Below, piece by piece: positions 14,420 through 14,731 of a stretch of 14,731 nt of DNA. The notes under the pieces were generated by a model that worked only from the letters and a program-made list of their open reading frames with translations, was not told where the DNA came from and did no database searches. Origin of the DNA: Faecalibacterium sp. CAG:74 (GTDB taxonomy: Bacteria > Bacillota > Clostridia > Christensenellales > Aristaeellaceae). Location: the NCBI GenBank assembly GCA_000437595.1, contig FR899849.1:67067-81797 (forward strand), given 5' to 3'. The translations under genes and the position numbers were made by a program. Position 1 is the first letter of the stretch; each line of letters begins with the position of its first letter.

Positions 14420-14471
14420 CCTATTTTCAAGCGAGGATGAGCCGATGGCTCAGGAGAGCGCAGAAAATAGG
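14420..14471 (-). promoter_or_regulatory. Intercistronic hairpin between DUF3793 and flavodoxin genes
   Basis: CCTATTTTC (14420-14428) pairs perfectly with GAAAATAGG (14463-14471), and inside it TGAGCC (14438-14443) pairs with GGCTCA (14447-14452). The outer stem begins 3 bases after the upstream stop codon. No T-run follows on the minus strand, so it is more likely an mRNA processing or stability element, or a partial attenuator, than a full terminator. Confidence 0.55.
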
Positions 14472-14474
14472 AAA

Positions 14475-14731
14475 TTATGCGCGGACGGTCAGCCGTTCAA
14501 GCGGCCATCCGGCGCGGAAAAGCGTCTGGTATGCCGCGCGGCACGCCTTGTAGCGCTGGAAAACGCGCATCGCTTCGCACTCGTTCGTGTATGCCTTCCA
14601 GCATCCGCTGCATCGGCAGCCGCGCCCGCCGTCGCGCATGAACGCGATGACGTCGCTCAAGGGGTAACCGAGGAAAACGCCGATTTCGTGCGGGAAGCAG
14701 GGCGATTCCGCCAAGCGCTGCCGCAGGAATG
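14475..14731 (-). CDS. DUF3793 family protein (5' end outside the window)
   Basis: Only the C-terminal 84 residues are inside the window; the frame runs off the right edge, so no start is called. The segment FPHEIGVFLGYPLSDVIAF followed by CSGCWKAYTNECEA is the characteristic C-terminal part of DUF3793, a clostridial family of unknown biochemical role often found beside flavodoxin or iron-related genes. Four Cys residues cluster or flank this part (at the start of the segment, two in the C-R-C-S-G-C stretch and others nearby), which is compatible with metal or heme binding, though this is not shown. It precedes the flavodoxin gene in the same direction and is probably in one operon with it. 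Confidence 0.85.
   Translation of the reverse strand, partial: FLRQRLAESPCFPHEIGVFLGYPLSDVIAFMRDGGRGCRCSGCWKAYTNECEAMRVFQRYKACRAAYQTLFRAGWPLERLTVRA

Overview
The window reads as ordinary chromosome of a GC-rich, anaerobic, Gram-positive-type bacterium, most likely a member of Bacillota class Clostridia. The evidence is the short-chain clostridial-type flavodoxin next to a DUF3793 gene, a phasin-like/AarF kinase pair, a SWIM-containing SNF2 ATPase, a VanY-type peptidase with a Thr/Pro linker, lamin-tail-domain surface proteins, and strong AGGAGG-type ribosome binding sites with TTGxxx/TAtAaT-type promoters. The species cannot be fixed from the sequence. No rRNA, tRNA, CRISPR array, transposase or integrase was found. 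Two genes are cut by the window edges (the first and the last).

Layout. 1-1813 (minus): N-terminal 604 residues of a membrane-anchored protein with three lamin-tail domains, probably of the CotH-containing type, with a structured leader and a promoter upstream. 1814-2560: gene-free; it carries a dense array of perfect GC-rich hairpins and a short direct repeat, and one unit recurs at 9188-9249. 2561-5731 (minus): a 1056-residue SNF2-family ATPase. 5986-6765 (plus): a ZIP metal transporter, convergent and 1 base apart from a 43-residue gene (6767-6898, minus) that overlaps the end of a VanY-like carboxypeptidase (6888-8030, minus).

8031-8356 is an AT-rich divergent promoter region. It drives the carboxypeptidase leftward and, rightward, a 198-residue secreted protein of unknown function (8357-8953) whose leader contains a fold resembling half of a c-di-GMP-I (GEMM) riboswitch. 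A 163-bp inverted-repeat, MITE-like element starts on the last base of that gene's stop codon and is followed by a terminator. 9250-9705 (minus) is a MarR-type regulator with a near-consensus promoter and a palindrome on its -35 box. 9786-11820 (minus) is a two-gene operon: a phasin-like coiled-coil protein followed by an AarF/ABC1/UbiB kinase.

12113-13174 (plus) is galactose mutarotase with its own promoter and terminator. 13270-13935 (plus) is an NlpC/P60-like hydrolase with a C-terminal peptidoglycan-binding domain and no signal peptide. 13996-14731 (minus) is an operon of a DUF3793 protein and a flavodoxin, separated by a hairpin.

The genes do not form one pathway. Themes are envelope work (LTD protein, VanY and NlpC/P60 enzymes, the secreted protein), metal and redox homeostasis (ZIP, flavodoxin/DUF3793), and housekeeping. 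I see no clear new multi-gene defence or biosynthetic system. The most unusual material is non-coding: the hairpin array, the MITE-like element, the GEMM-like leader and several operator-like inverted repeats.
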